Assembly: GCA_035460165.1 (NCBI GenBank)
Contig: DATHWW010000015.1
Coordinates: 1-64,000, forward strand
DNA from: MM2 sp035460165
GTDB lineage: Bacteria > Pseudomonadota > Gammaproteobacteria > Burkholderiales > Methylophilaceae
Length of the DNA: 64,000 nt
Direction: 5' to 3'
The notes under the pieces are model-generated. The model had not been told where the DNA came from. It worked only from the letters and a program-made list of their open reading frames with translations, and did no database searches. The position numbers were made by a program, and so were the translations under genes. This document shows positions 28,447-37,597 of the stretch, in pieces (position 1 is the first letter of the stretch; the number at the start of each line of letters is the position of its first letter).

Positions 28447-31400
28447 TCTTCAGCCTCGCGATCAAGGTAACGTTCAACAAAACTCAGTATGGCACGGGAT
28501 TGATACCCCTTTGCCATTGCACGCAATTTCAGGGCAAATGGCTTATACCGTTCATCCAGTTGCGCCAATCGTTCGGCAGTGAGAACGATATCGCGCATAT
28601 TTCCATGGAGTGCCAGCTGGTGCAGCGCCTTCATTTCATGCGCAGGCGGCGCAACGATTTCGCGCTCCACTTGCGGCGGTTCCACAGAAGGTTGCTCGTA
28701 TATCCAATCCAGCTGCAGCGCGGAGGCCATGCTGGCAAGCAAGCGATCGAGCTCGATCGGCTTGGGTAAAAATACATTCATGCCGGCTGCCAGGCTGGAT
28801 TCTTCGTCCTGGCCGGACGCACTGGCCGAAACCGCGATGATCGGTATTTCCTCGCAACCCGACATTTGCCTGATCGCACGTGTCGCGTCGAGCCCATCCA
28901 TTTCCGGCATAACGAGATCCATCAGGATAATGTCGGGCGCGTGCAATCTGGTCATATCCACGGCATCCCGTCCATTGACGGCCTGCAATACTTCAAAACC
29001 GAGCGGAGTCAGAATATCGTGCATCAATGACCTGTTCTCGGCCACGTCATCTGCCACGAGCACTTTGCGGCGATCGCCGGCATAACCGGACACCTGCCCG
29101 CGCATGTGCGGCCCGGCCTGCCCTGCTTCGGCAACATGCGCATCGAGTTCGAAACGGAAAGTACTGCCGCGGCCAGGCTCGCTTTCGACCACGATATCGC
29201 TGCCCATTAAACGTACCAATTGACGGCTGATCGACAGGCCAAGCCCGGTTCCCGCCGCTCGCTGTTGGACGTCGCCCACTTGCTCGAAAGGCTGGAATAT
29301 CCGTTCCAGATTTTCCGGGGTGATGCCGATACCGGTATCGCTCACCTCGAAATGCAAACGCGTGGGGGATGACATGCGGACGCGCAGCCGTACTTCGCCT
29401 GCATCGGTAAATTTGACGGCGTTCGCCAGCAGATTGAGCAGAACCTGGCGTAAACGTTTCTCGTCGGCGCGTATCCAGTCCGGCAAGTCAGGCGCGATCT
29501 CCGGGACGAATTTCAAATGCTTTTGCTCTGCACGGACACCAATGATGCTGACGATCATGCGGAGGAACCTGTCCAAGGCCATGTCGCTCGGGTTCAGATC
29601 CATTTTCCCGGCGTCGATCTTCGCAAACTCCAGGATATCGTTAATCAGCATCAGCAGATGTTCGCCGCTTTGCTGGATCACGTTCAGGCCGTCGAGTTGT
29701 CGTTCATTCAGTGCCTTGTCCCTTTTCATGATCTGGGCATAGCCCAGAATGCCATTCAAGGGAGTACGCAGCTCATGGCTCATTTGTGCGAGAAACTGGC
29801 TGCGCATATGGGCCAGGCGTTTCGCCTCGGTCAGGGCCGCCTCTCGCGCCGCCTCGGTGGCCTTGCGTTCACTGATATTTCGGGCTGCGCCGACGGTGCC
29901 CAGCAAGGTCCCATCGTCGTCTATCACGGCCGCCTTGTAGGTTTCTATCCATACCGTCTTGCCGTCTTCGATCATCGGCTCTTCCACGGTCTTGCTTTCA
30001 CGCGTCGCCATGACCTCAGTATCATCCTGGCGATAAGCCTGCGCCAATTCGGCCGGCCAGAAATCCATATCCGTCTTGCCGATGAAACCATCGGTCGGAT
30101 AACCAAGGATTTTCGCAACCCTCTGGTTGATCACCAGGTAGCGACTTTCCGTATCCTTGAACCAAGCCATCATCGGCAGCATGTCTATCATGGTTTGCAG
30201 GTAGCGGGTCTGTTGGCGCAACTCCGCCGTACGCGCCTGTACCCGCTGCTCGAGATCGACATTGAGCTCCCGGATTTTCTGCCGAGAGCGTCGCAATTGC
30301 GTATTCGCCACCGTCAGCCGACGATGCGAGCGGCGCAAACGGAACAGGAAGAGTGCGGAACCAGCCAGCATCAAGACGCTCCCTCCCAGCAACGTCCAAA
30401 GCCAGCGTTGATGCAACTCCCGTTGCACGAGCTCGGCGGCCTGACGCTCGTTACGTTGGGTAAGCTCTTCGATTTCCTTGCGCCGGCTCTCCTGCTCATA
30501 GCGACTCGTCAGTTGCGCCATGCGTTCACCAGCCTTTTCGGTGACCGCTTTTGCCTTCATGTCGGCCGCCTCGACAGAAAGCTTATACGCACGCTCATAG
30601 TCTCCGGCAGCCGCTACGACCCCCGCCAAACTACTTGCACTTTCGCTCAGATAAAATGGGAATCCAATTTCGCGCGCGACGGCATAAGCCCGCTCAGCAT
30701 CTGCCTGAGCCTCGACGAGAGCGCCCAGCGTTTTGTAATACTTGCTCCGTGTATCCAGCCCCCACCAGAGGCCGATCGGCACGCGATATCCTTCATACTC
30801 GCGAATCACTTCATCCAAGACGGAGATGGCCTCTCGCGTACGGCCTGCTTCTTGCAAGAACCCGGCCAAGAGAAGCAATCCGCGATTGGCCGAAATGTTC
30901 GCTCCTATCCTGCGATGCATCTCGATGGACTCGTGCGCAAACTGTTCCGCTTTTTTCGTGTCCCCGAGCTTGCTCATGGCTCCGGCCATGCCCACAAGGG
31001 CTTCTGCCTCAAGTATTGCAGAGTTCGCGCGACGTGCCTCTTCGCGCATTCGGGCGTAATACGCCAACCCTTCCGCGGGGCGCCCCCCCAAGTCGTTTGC
31101 ACTCGCCATCGCATGATAGGCATAGGTACGTACCAGGGGGTTAGTACTGTGCCGTGCAATCGACATCAACTGCACGGCCACGGCAACAGAGTCATTCACC
31201 TGGTCCATCCGGCGGTACATCATCGAAGTGCGCAACATGGCTTCGGCCAGCAGATCGGGCCGGTCAACTCCGCGGAGTATCGTCATGCTGCGCATGACGG
31301 CCGCGTTCATGGCCTCGATCCGGCCCTGGTTAACCCTGCTCACCGCCAGGTTAAGATCGGCTTCGGCCTGACCCGCCTTGTCTCCATGCTGTTTCGCCAA

Positions 31401-31724
31401 GTTGAAGGCCTGCTCTGCATGCCGAGCGGCTTGGTCAATGTATCCGTAATAGACCTCGGCCCGAGCTAACGCATTCAACAATCTCGCTCGGTCGGCCGAT
31501 GTCGCCCCCTCGGGAATTTCAGTCTGCAGCCGCTGGGCCTGACGGAGAGCCGCAGGGATATCGTTCTCGGCCAATCGGCGGGTTTCGATAACGGCAGCAC
31601 GCCACTCCGTCAGGCCGTTTGCCGCATTTGCCTCGCCGAGCAGGCAAGCAGTAACGATGACCATCCACAATGCGATGGTCGCAACTCTCGGTTTTGCCCA
31701 CTGTAACGAGGGAGGATCCATCAT
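28443..31724 (-). CDS. Periplasmic-TPR, PAS hybrid sensor histidine kinase
   Basis: A 1093-residue protein. A signal peptide/anchor (to about residue 35, LGEANAAN) is followed by some 380 residues of helical TPR-like repeats. A transmembrane helix at 441-462, a coiled coil and one PAS domain (505-630) come next. The HisKA has MSHELRTPLNG and the HATPase has NLLANAVKFTDAG, SDTGIGI and GTGLGLSI. A receiver with DIILMDLVMPEMDG and a C-terminal helical tail of about 70 residues lacking an Hpt histidine complete it. The TPR array should lie in the periplasm. It lies 75 bases downstream of the TonB-dependent receptor stop and starts the signalling operon. Confidence 0.92.
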   Translation of the reverse strand: MMDPPSLQWAKPRVATIALWMVIVTACLLGEANAANGLTEWRAAVIETRRLAENDIPAALRQAQRLQTEIPEGATSADRARLLNALARAEVYYGYIDQAARHAEQAFNLAKQHGDKAGQAEADLNLAVSRVNQGRIEAMNAAVMRSMTILRGVDRPDLLAEAMLRTSMMYRRMDQVNDSVAVAVQLMSIARHSTNPLVRTYAYHAMASANDLGGRPAEGLAYYARMREEARRANSAILEAEALVGMAGAMSKLGDTKKAEQFAHESIEMHRRIGANISANRGLLLLAGFLQEAGRTREAISVLDEVIREYEGYRVPIGLWWGLDTRSKYYKTLGALVEAQADAERAYAVAREIGFPFYLSESASSLAGVVAAAGDYERAYKLSVEAADMKAKAVTEKAGERMAQLTSRYEQESRRKEIEELTQRNERQAAELVQRELHQRWLWTLLGGSVLMLAGSALFLFRLRRSHRRLTVANTQLRRSRQKIRELNVDLEQRVQARTAELRQQTRYLQTMIDMLPMMAWFKDTESRYLVINQRVAKILGYPTDGFIGKTDMDFWPAELAQAYRQDDTEVMATRESKTVEEPMIEDGKTVWIETYKAAVIDDDGTLLGTVGAARNISERKATEAAREAALTEAKRLAHMRSQFLAQMSHELRTPLNGILGYAQIMKRDKALNERQLDGLNVIQQSGEHLLMLINDILEFAKIDAGKMDLNPSDMALDRFLRMIVSIIGVRAEQKHLKFVPEIAPDLPDWIRADEKRLRQVLLNLLANAVKFTDAGEVRLRVRMSSPTRLHFEVSDTGIGITPENLERIFQPFEQVGDVQQRAAGTGLGLSISRQLVRLMGSDIVVESEPGRGSTFRFELDAHVAEAGQAGPHMRGQVSGYAGDRRKVLVADDVAENRSLMHDILTPLGFEVLQAVNGRDAVDMTRLHAPDIILMDLVMPEMDGLDATRAIRQMSGCEEIPIIAVSASASGQDEESSLAAGMNVFLPKPIELDRLLASMASALQLDWIYEQPSVEPPQVEREIVAPPAHEMKALHQLALHGNMRDIVLTAERLAQLDERYKPFALKLRAMAKGYQSRAILSFVERYLDREAEE

Positions 31725-31799
31725 TTGCGCCCTCCTGTCGGGCAGGATTTTATGATTTACACGTGCTCATCGGTCGCAACTATCCGGTACCGATATCTA

Positions 31800-34259
31800 T
31801 TAAAAGCGCACCGTGACAACGGCACTCACTTGGGTGTCATTGGTCCAGGAAGTTTGCGGCCTCGTATCTCTCCCATAATACGAAGTTCGCACCGTATTGA
31901 GCAAGTTTGTCCCTTCGATTGCCAGGGAAATTTTATCGGTGAAACGGTAGCTCACTGACGCATCCAGCCATCCGTAAGCATCCATATACACCGGGATCCC
32001 GCTCACAATCGAAGTCAGATACTTGTCGCGCCAGTTGTAGGCGATGCGTGCCGACACCGGACCTCTCTCGTAGATGCCGATGATGTTGTAGCTATGCCGC
32101 GAAAGGCCGGCCAGCGGCAGGGAGCTATCTTCAACATCGCTGTCGACATAGGTGTAATTCGCCTGCAGACCGAGCCCGCTCAGCCAGCCGGGTAAAAAAT
32201 CGTAAAACTGCTGATAGCCGAGCTCCGCGCCACGAATCACCGAGGCGCCGGTATTGAATGGACGCGTGACCTGGTAGACGATACCGCCATGGGTTTCCGA
32301 ATTGGTCATGTTGGAAATGAAACCGTCGACATTTTTCCTGAAGCCGGTCAGATAGACCGAGGTGGTTTTGCCGAGATATTTTTCCAATGCTATGTCGTAG
32401 TTGTCGGCACGCATAGGGCGCAGGTCGGGATTGCCCGCACCACCGATAGGTATCACCGGGGCCGCATTGAGCGTAAGTGATGGCGACATCCTGTTGAAAT
32501 CCGGGCGCGTTATGGTTTTTGAGGCTGCGCCGCGTAGGTACAGCCCTTTGCTCAACTCGTAGCGCAGATTTACGCTGGGCAGCGTATCGAGGTAAGAACG
32601 GTCGAAATCGATGGGCTCGGCATCGGTACTGTTGGTGCCCTGGAAGCCTTCCTGCGTTTCCTGCGTGCGTACTACACGCACGCCGACGTTGCCGTCCAGC
32701 GGAAAGCCGTCGACCTTAAGCTTGGCCATCCCATACGCGGACTGGGTAATTTCCTTGATTTTCCAGGTTCCCAACGGATTACTGGTCGGCAGCGTCAGCG
32801 AAAGCTGGCCAGTGCCATCGTCGGCCTTGCGATCGGCATAGCGCAACCCGCCGGATAACGCATCGAGCAGCTTGCCGGACACCTGGTATTCGGCATCGAA
32901 TTGCAGCGCCGTCAACTCGCCGGCAAAGGGGACGAAGGCAAAGAGCGGCGTCGCCGTGTTGTAGGTCAGATTGCTTGTAGCAAAGCGTCTTGTAGAGGGA
33001 GAGTTCGATACGTTGTGAGTGAAACCAGTCGCATTATCGAGCGGGCGACCAAGCGCATCGACATTAGACAGAAAAACTGAAGAATACCTGAGACTATTAT
33101 AGCTCCGGGTATGGCTCAAATCGGCTTTCAGCGTCAACGCATCCCCCACCCAATTGCCACCTACTGCGACTTGCGTGTTTCGATCGATGGTATCGCGAGA
33201 TGCTCCTGAAATCTTCGCAACACTGGCCCCCGCCCAAGTGACACTCGCCGCGTCGGCGGTGCCGGGGAACAACATGATATTGCTCGCCGCGCCGGTATTG
33301 GTCACAAAAATCTGGTCGGCGGTTTCTATCGTCTTGAACTGTGCATGGTGTGCCTCGGCATACAGTTCCAACCGGTCCGCCGGGCGCCATTGCAGGATGA
33401 TGCTGGCACCGAAGCGCTCGCGCTCACCGACATTGATGGTCTGCGCCCATGAACTCGGCAGGGATTGCCCGTTCAGCGTCGTAGTGCCGGACTCAGTGTA
33501 TTCCTCGCGGTAGGATCGCCGTTGATAGCCCACGTTGACCAGTGCGCCCAGTTCACCGATGCCGGTCTCCCACCGATCGCTTGCCAACAATGACAATTGA
33601 GGCTTGGTTTCGTCGGCAAGATTGCCACGCATCACACCGCCCTTGACGATCACCTCTCGTCCTGCGAAATCGAAGGGATGGCGCGTGCGCAAATCGACCA
33701 GCCCACCCAGGCCACCTTCGATGTGCTCGGCAGAGGATGTTTTATATACATTGATCGCCGATACCATCTCGGCCGGGATATCGGCAAAATTAAAAGTGCG
33801 CCCGCCCCCGGCGGTAAAAACCTCGCGGCCATTGAATAAGGTTTCAATCATTGGCAAGCCGCGGATGGTAATGCCGGGACTCAAGCGCGCGTTGTTGGCA
33901 GAATAATTGGCCTGGGTCGCAGAGCCTTCGCCGCGGTCATGCGCCATCTGTACACCAGTGATACGTTGCATGGCTTCAGCAACGCTGTGATCGGGAAGCT
34001 TGTTGATATCGTCGGCGACGACTGAATCGACAATTTCAATCTTTTCACGCTTGATGGCTTGAGCCGTGGCAAGGCTGGCACGCTTGCCCACCACCACGAC
34101 CTCCTCGGAGCTTGCCGGGAGTTCATCCAATACCTTGCCGCTCTCGATGTCTGACGTACCACCCTCGGCATGTGCAACACTGAGGTACAGCATTGCCATG
34201 ACAGTAGCAGCGAGCAGTTGCCATGTATTGAAACCTCCAGCCAGCATAGCCTTCGTCAT
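31800..34259 (-). CDS. TonB-dependent outer-membrane receptor
   Basis: An 819-residue receptor. A signal peptide (cleavage after VAHA, residue 31) is followed by a TonB-box-like EEVVVVGKR and a plug domain (IVDSVVADDINKLPDHSVAEAMQRITGVQM). The barrel ends in a C-terminal Phe (VSAVVTVRF). The plug wording matches the group of receptors often linked to carbohydrate or unusual substrates (TIGR01782-like), not typical siderophore receptors. The frame is open to 34403, but only ATG 34259 gives a proper signal peptide. No substrate enzymes are adjacent. The neighbouring periplasmic kinase suggests receptor-linked sensing. Confidence 0.9.
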   Translation of the reverse strand: MTKAMLAGGFNTWQLLAATVMAMLYLSVAHAEGGTSDIESGKVLDELPASSEEVVVVGKRASLATAQAIKREKIEIVDSVVADDINKLPDHSVAEAMQRITGVQMAHDRGEGSATQANYSANNARLSPGITIRGLPMIETLFNGREVFTAGGGRTFNFADIPAEMVSAINVYKTSSAEHIEGGLGGLVDLRTRHPFDFAGREVIVKGGVMRGNLADETKPQLSLLASDRWETGIGELGALVNVGYQRRSYREEYTESGTTTLNGQSLPSSWAQTINVGERERFGASIILQWRPADRLELYAEAHHAQFKTIETADQIFVTNTGAASNIMLFPGTADAASVTWAGASVAKISGASRDTIDRNTQVAVGGNWVGDALTLKADLSHTRSYNSLRYSSVFLSNVDALGRPLDNATGFTHNVSNSPSTRRFATSNLTYNTATPLFAFVPFAGELTALQFDAEYQVSGKLLDALSGGLRYADRKADDGTGQLSLTLPTSNPLGTWKIKEITQSAYGMAKLKVDGFPLDGNVGVRVVRTQETQEGFQGTNSTDAEPIDFDRSYLDTLPSVNLRYELSKGLYLRGAASKTITRPDFNRMSPSLTLNAAPVIPIGGAGNPDLRPMRADNYDIALEKYLGKTTSVYLTGFRKNVDGFISNMTNSETHGGIVYQVTRPFNTGASVIRGAELGYQQFYDFLPGWLSGLGLQANYTYVDSDVEDSSLPLAGLSRHSYNIIGIYERGPVSARIAYNWRDKYLTSIVSGIPVYMDAYGWLDASVSYRFTDKISLAIEGTNLLNTVRTSYYGRDTRPQTSWTNDTQVSAVVTVRF

Positions 34260-34403
34260 AAAAATAGGCTCTAATCCATCAGAATGGCGGGAAATCGAAA
34301 CGGGCGGCGAATCTAGCCCAATCGCAGTATTCGACCTCATCATCGATGAACGCGCGAGACAATCTCTTGCTGTGTCGCTGACACCAATTAGAAGCTGAAA
34401 CAC

Positions 34404-34434
34404 ACACTATAGATTGTTGTTTTATAGTGTTCAA
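34404..34434 (-). promoter_or_regulatory. Promoter with overlapping inverted repeat for the TonB receptor
   Basis: On the - strand TTGAAC (34429-34434) and TATAGT (34406-34411) are separated by exactly 17 bases, a good sigma-70 promoter. ACACTATA (34404-34411) and TATAGTGT (34423-34430) form perfect 8-bp arms with an 11-base spacer covering the -10 and spacer, which looks like an operator. The leader to ATG 34259 would be about 140 bases. Confidence 0.55.
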
Positions 34435-34504
34435 TCTGGCCAGATAAACTAGCCTTCAAAAAAATCCAAATCGGCAGTTTTATGGTGGGGATACGCATAG
34501 GCGA

Positions 34505-34540
34505 TAAAAACAAAAACGGCCCGATTAATCAGGCCGTTTT
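34505..34540 (-). terminator. Intrinsic terminator after tRNA-Ser
   Basis: AAAACGGCC (34513-34521) and GGCCGTTTT (34532-34540) form a 9-bp stem with a 10-base loop. On the - strand it is followed by a TTTTTGTTTTT run. It lies just downstream of tRNA-Ser. Confidence 0.85.
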
Positions 34541-34546
34541 GCAATC

Positions 34547-34570
34547 ATAAAAACATGAGCATGTTTTTAT
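34547..34570. repeat. Near-perfect palindrome abutting the tRNA-Ser 3' end
   Basis: ATAAAAACATG and CATGTTTTTAT are 11-bp arms around AG. The right arm ends on the last base of the tRNA CCA. On the - strand it gives a hairpin with a T-rich descending arm, so it may be a first, weaker terminator or a processing signal. Confidence 0.5.
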
Positions 34571-34660
34571 GGCGGAGAGGGCGGGATTCGAACCCGCGTT
34601 AGGCTATTAGCCTAAACACGCTTTCCAGGCGTGCGACTTAAACCACTCATCCACCTCTCC
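34570..34660 (-). tRNA. tRNA-Ser (GGA)
   Basis: A 91-base class II tRNA. Acceptor stem GGAGAGG pairs with CCTCTCC, the discriminator is G and CCA is encoded. The anticodon arm CGCCTGGAAAGCG carries anticodon GGA. A long variable arm (TTAGGCTAATAGCCTAA) and the T-arm GGGTTCGAATCCC confirm serine type. Confidence 0.97.
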
Positions 34661-34762
34661 GTTAAAGGAGCGGCATTATAACTTAACTTATTGGCATGAC
34701 CAAGCTGGATTTCGTTTCGTCGATTGGGCGGTAATTCAGCCGCAAATGGGGTAGAATATCGG

Positions 34763-34862
34763 TCGGCGGGCCTCCCCGCATTGCAAGGTAGCCAACCTGG
34801 TCAGGTCCGGAAGGAAGCAGCCACAGTTATTGAAGCAAGTGCCGGGGATCAGGCTCGCCCCC
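34763..34862 (+). ncRNA. ffs: Small signal recognition particle RNA (4.5S)
   Basis: The conserved core GGTCAGGTCCGGAAGGAAGC, with its GGAA tetraloop and flanking internal loops, is present. GGCGGGCCT (34765-34773) pairs with AGGCTCGCC (34851-34859) to close the hairpin. A -10-like TAGAAT (34752-34757) lies just upstream. Ends are approximate to a few bases. With Ffh, the RNA targets membrane proteins to the translocon. Confidence 0.95.
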
Positions 34863-34922
34863 CATTTTATTTCTACTGCGGATGGGCTAAAGTTTGCGCT
34901 TTACCTACCGGCCGAAAAATCC

Positions 34923-36602
34923 ATGAGTTATCAGGTTCTGGCGCGCAAATGGCGCCCAAAGACGTTTCAGGAATTGGTCGGCCAGGAACACGTTGTCCGC
35001 GCCCTTTCCAATGCGCTGCAACAGCAACGGCTGCACCATGCCTACCTGTTCACCGGCACGCGCGGGGTCGGCAAGACCACCCTGGCGCGGATTCTCGCCA
35101 AGGCCCTCAATTGCGAAACCGGCATCACTGCCGAACCTTGCGGCATCTGCTCCGCCTGTACCGAGATCGATAAAGGGCGCTTCGTCGACTTGCTGGAAGT
35201 GGACGCCGCCTCCAACACCAAGGTTGACCAGATGCGCGACCTGCTGGAAAACGCCCAATACGCGCCGACCGTGGCCCGCTTCAAGGTGTTCATCATCGAC
35301 GAAGTGCATATGCTGTCGACCTCGTCTTTCAATGCGATGCTGAAAACGCTGGAAGAGCCGCCGGCGCACGTCAAATTCATCCTCGCCACCACCGATCCGC
35401 AGAAAATGCCGGTGACAGTGCTGTCGCGCTGCCTGCAATTCAACTTGCGCCAGATGCCGGCCACATCCATCACCGAGCATCTGCAAGCCGTATTGCAAAA
35501 AGAATCCATCAGCGCCGAGAGCGTCGCCTTGCAACTCATCGCACGGGCCGCCTCGGGCAGCATGCGCGATGCGCTGTCACTGCTTGATCAAGCCATTGCT
35601 TATGGTTCCGGCGCCGTCCATGAAGCGGAAGTACGTGCCATGCTGGGCGCCATCGACCAGAGCTATTTATTCACATTGCTGCAGGCGCTGGCACGTCGCG
35701 ATGGAGCCGGACTGCTGGCCGTCGCGCACAGCATGGAAGAGCGCAGCCTATCCTTCGACGCAGCATTGGGTGAACTCGCACTGCTATTGCATCAGATCGC
35801 ATTGGCCCAATCAGTGCCTGACGCGATCCCGACGGACCTTCCCGAGCGGTCGCAAATCCTGGACCTAGCCGCCCTCTTCAAGCCGGAAGACATCCAGCTT
35901 TATTATCAGATCGCCCTCCTCGGGCGGCGCGATCTCGGCCTTGCGCCAGACGAATATGCCGGATTCAGCATGTGCCTCTTGCGCATGCTGGCATTTGCTC
36001 CCAATGATGCACAAATGCCCAGGCAGGCATCCACTCCTGTGCCCAGCCAGGAGGCGAACCTTCCGCCCGTAGTGCAACCAAAGACTTCCGCAACGCCTCT
36101 TGCCGATCTGGAAAAAGCGCCTGCGACCTATACTCCACAGAAAGAAACCCTGCCTGAGAAACCGCAGGCAGTTCAGCAGGCTACTACGGAAATCAGGCCT
36201 TCAGAACCTGTGGCCAGCACTTTTGATGGCAACTGGCGCGGGCTTGTGGACACACTTAAACTGAGCGGTATGGCGCGCATGCTGGCGCAAAATTGCGCCC
36301 TCGTGGCATTCGACAGCCAGCAGATGCGGTTATCGGTCCCGCCCGAGCATAAGCACTTGCTCGACAACACCTATCAGGAAAAACTGCGAGCCACGCTGAA
36401 GGAGCACTTCGGCAAGCAATTTCATGTCACCATCGAAGTCAGCGGCAGTGCCATCGACACTCCGGCGCGCCAGATCAATCAGGAAAAAGCAGCCCGACAG
36501 GCACAGGCCGAAGCCTCCATCCAGAGCGACCCCTTTGTGCGCGACCTGATGGAAAGCTTCGGTGCGACAATCATACCGTCCACCATTAAACCAGCCCAGT
36601 GA
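34923..36602 (+). CDS. dnaX: DNA polymerase III subunits gamma/tau
   Basis: A 559-residue clamp-loader ATPase. The start MSYQVLARKWRP is the family N-terminus. Walker A is GTRGVGKTT (45-53), zinc-binding cysteines are at about 64, 73, 76 and 79, and the Walker B/DEVH box is at 126-129. SRC sensor sequences (VLSRCLQF) follow, then a Pro/Ala-rich linker (about 365-435) and the tau-specific C-terminal domain that binds the polymerase. No A7-type slippery site was seen, so a gamma form by frameshifting is not evident. The ORF is open upstream through ffs, but the start is clear. It leads the dnaX-ybaB-recR operon. Confidence 0.97.
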   Translation: MSYQVLARKWRPKTFQELVGQEHVVRALSNALQQQRLHHAYLFTGTRGVGKTTLARILAKALNCETGITAEPCGICSACTEIDKGRFVDLLEVDAASNTKVDQMRDLLENAQYAPTVARFKVFIIDEVHMLSTSSFNAMLKTLEEPPAHVKFILATTDPQKMPVTVLSRCLQFNLRQMPATSITEHLQAVLQKESISAESVALQLIARAASGSMRDALSLLDQAIAYGSGAVHEAEVRAMLGAIDQSYLFTLLQALARRDGAGLLAVAHSMEERSLSFDAALGELALLLHQIALAQSVPDAIPTDLPERSQILDLAALFKPEDIQLYYQIALLGRRDLGLAPDEYAGFSMCLLRMLAFAPNDAQMPRQASTPVPSQEANLPPVVQPKTSATPLADLEKAPATYTPQKETLPEKPQAVQQATTEIRPSEPVASTFDGNWRGLVDTLKLSGMARMLAQNCALVAFDSQQMRLSVPPEHKHLLDNTYQEKLRATLKEHFGKQFHVTIEVSGSAIDTPARQINQEKAARQAQAEASIQSDPFVRDLMESFGATIIPSTIKPAQ

Positions 36603-36633
36603 ACGCTGGGTTTAGATTATCAAGGAGAATCAC

Positions 36634-36960
36634 ATGATCAAAGGCGGCTTGGGCAACCTGATGAAGCAGGCCCAGCAAATGCAGGACAACATGAAGCGCG
36701 CGCAGGAAGAGCTGGGCAATATCGAAGTCGAAGGCCAATCCGGTGCCGGCCTGGTCAAAGTCACGATGACCTGCCGCCATGACGTCAAGCGCGTGCAGAT
36801 CGACGACAGCCTGATTGGCGACGACAAGGACATGCTGGAAGACCTCGTGGCCGCAGCCATCAATGATGCCGTGCGCAAGGCCGAAGCCACGTCGCAGGAA
36901 AAAATGAGCGGCCTGATGGGCGGCATGCCGTTGCCCCCGGGCATGAAGCTGCCGTTTTGA
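36634..36960 (+). CDS. ybaB: YbaB/EbfC-family nucleoid-associated protein
   Basis: A 108-residue small DNA-binding dimer. The N-terminal helix (MIKGGLGNLMKQAQQMQDNM) is followed by the conserved EVEGQSGAGLVKVTMTC and a C-terminal helix, ending in a Gly/Met/Pro-rich tail. It lies between dnaX and recR, the classic order, with a good ribosome site (AAGGAGA) upstream. It probably binds DNA as tweezers and affects nucleoid structure or expression. Confidence 0.95.
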   Translation: MIKGGLGNLMKQAQQMQDNMKRAQEELGNIEVEGQSGAGLVKVTMTCRHDVKRVQIDDSLIGDDKDMLEDLVAAAINDAVRKAEATSQEKMSGLMGGMPLPPGMKLPF

Positions 36961-36997
36961 CCCGGCATGGGCGAACGTTCGTTTCGCCCGTCAATGA

Positions 36998-37597
36998 ATG
37001 AAAAACCCGACCTCACTCGACAATCTCGTTGAAGCATTGCGCTGCCTGCCCGGCGTCGGCCCCAAGTCCGCGCTGCGCATGGCATATCACCTGCTCCAGC
37101 GCGACCGCAATGGCGCCGACCAGCTTGCGCAGGCGTTGCAAGGCGCGCTGGAACAGATCGGACACTGCTCTTCCTGCAACAATTTCAGCGAACAGCCGGT
37201 ATGCAACCTGTGTGCAACCGGCAATCGCGATGCCCGTCTTTTATGCGTGGTCGAGATGCCGACCGATCTGATGATGCTGGAGCAGACACATAGCTACCAC
37301 GGCATGTATTTCGTCCTGATGGGCCGACTGTCGCCCCTGGATGGCATCGGCCCGCGTGAAATCCATCTGGACAGGCTATTGAAACGCGCCCAGGACGGCA
37401 TCGTGGAAGAAGTGATTCTGGCGACCAACTATACCGTCGAAGGCGAGGCCACCGCGCATTACGTCAGCGAGCTACTGAAAGCGCGCGGCATCAAGGTCAG
37501 CCGCATTGCACGCGGCCTGCCGATGGGCGGGGAAATCGAGAATGTGGATAGCGGAACGCTGGCGCAAGCAATGATGGAACGCCGCGCCGTCAGATAA
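36998..37597 (+). CDS. recR: Recombination mediator RecR
   Basis: A 199-residue protein of the RecFOR pathway that helps load RecA at gaps. The helix-hairpin-helix LPGVGPKSALRMAYHLL is followed by the zinc finger CSSCNNFSEQPVCNLC and a Toprim domain (VVEMPTDLMMLEQT, YHVLMGRLSPLDGIGP-like). It is the third gene of the dnaX operon, 37 bases after ybaB. Its 3' end overlaps the convergent gph gene by 8 bp. Confidence 0.97.
   Translation: MKNPTSLDNLVEALRCLPGVGPKSALRMAYHLLQRDRNGADQLAQALQGALEQIGHCSSCNNFSEQPVCNLCATGNRDARLLCVVEMPTDLMMLEQTHSYHGMYFVLMGRLSPLDGIGPREIHLDRLLKRAQDGIVEEVILATNYTVEGEATAHYVSELLKARGIKVSRIARGLPMGGEIENVDSGTLAQAMMERRAVR

Noticed and set aside
29517..31469. Long + strand open frame of 650 codons
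   Set aside because: Lies wholly antisense to the TPR/PAS hybrid kinase; composition is that of a reverse-strand shadow and no domain is readable.
36070..36500. Programmed -1 frameshift site in dnaX
   Set aside because: Only short A-runs (up to AAAAAG) were found; no A7-type slippery sequence with a stem-loop was seen.
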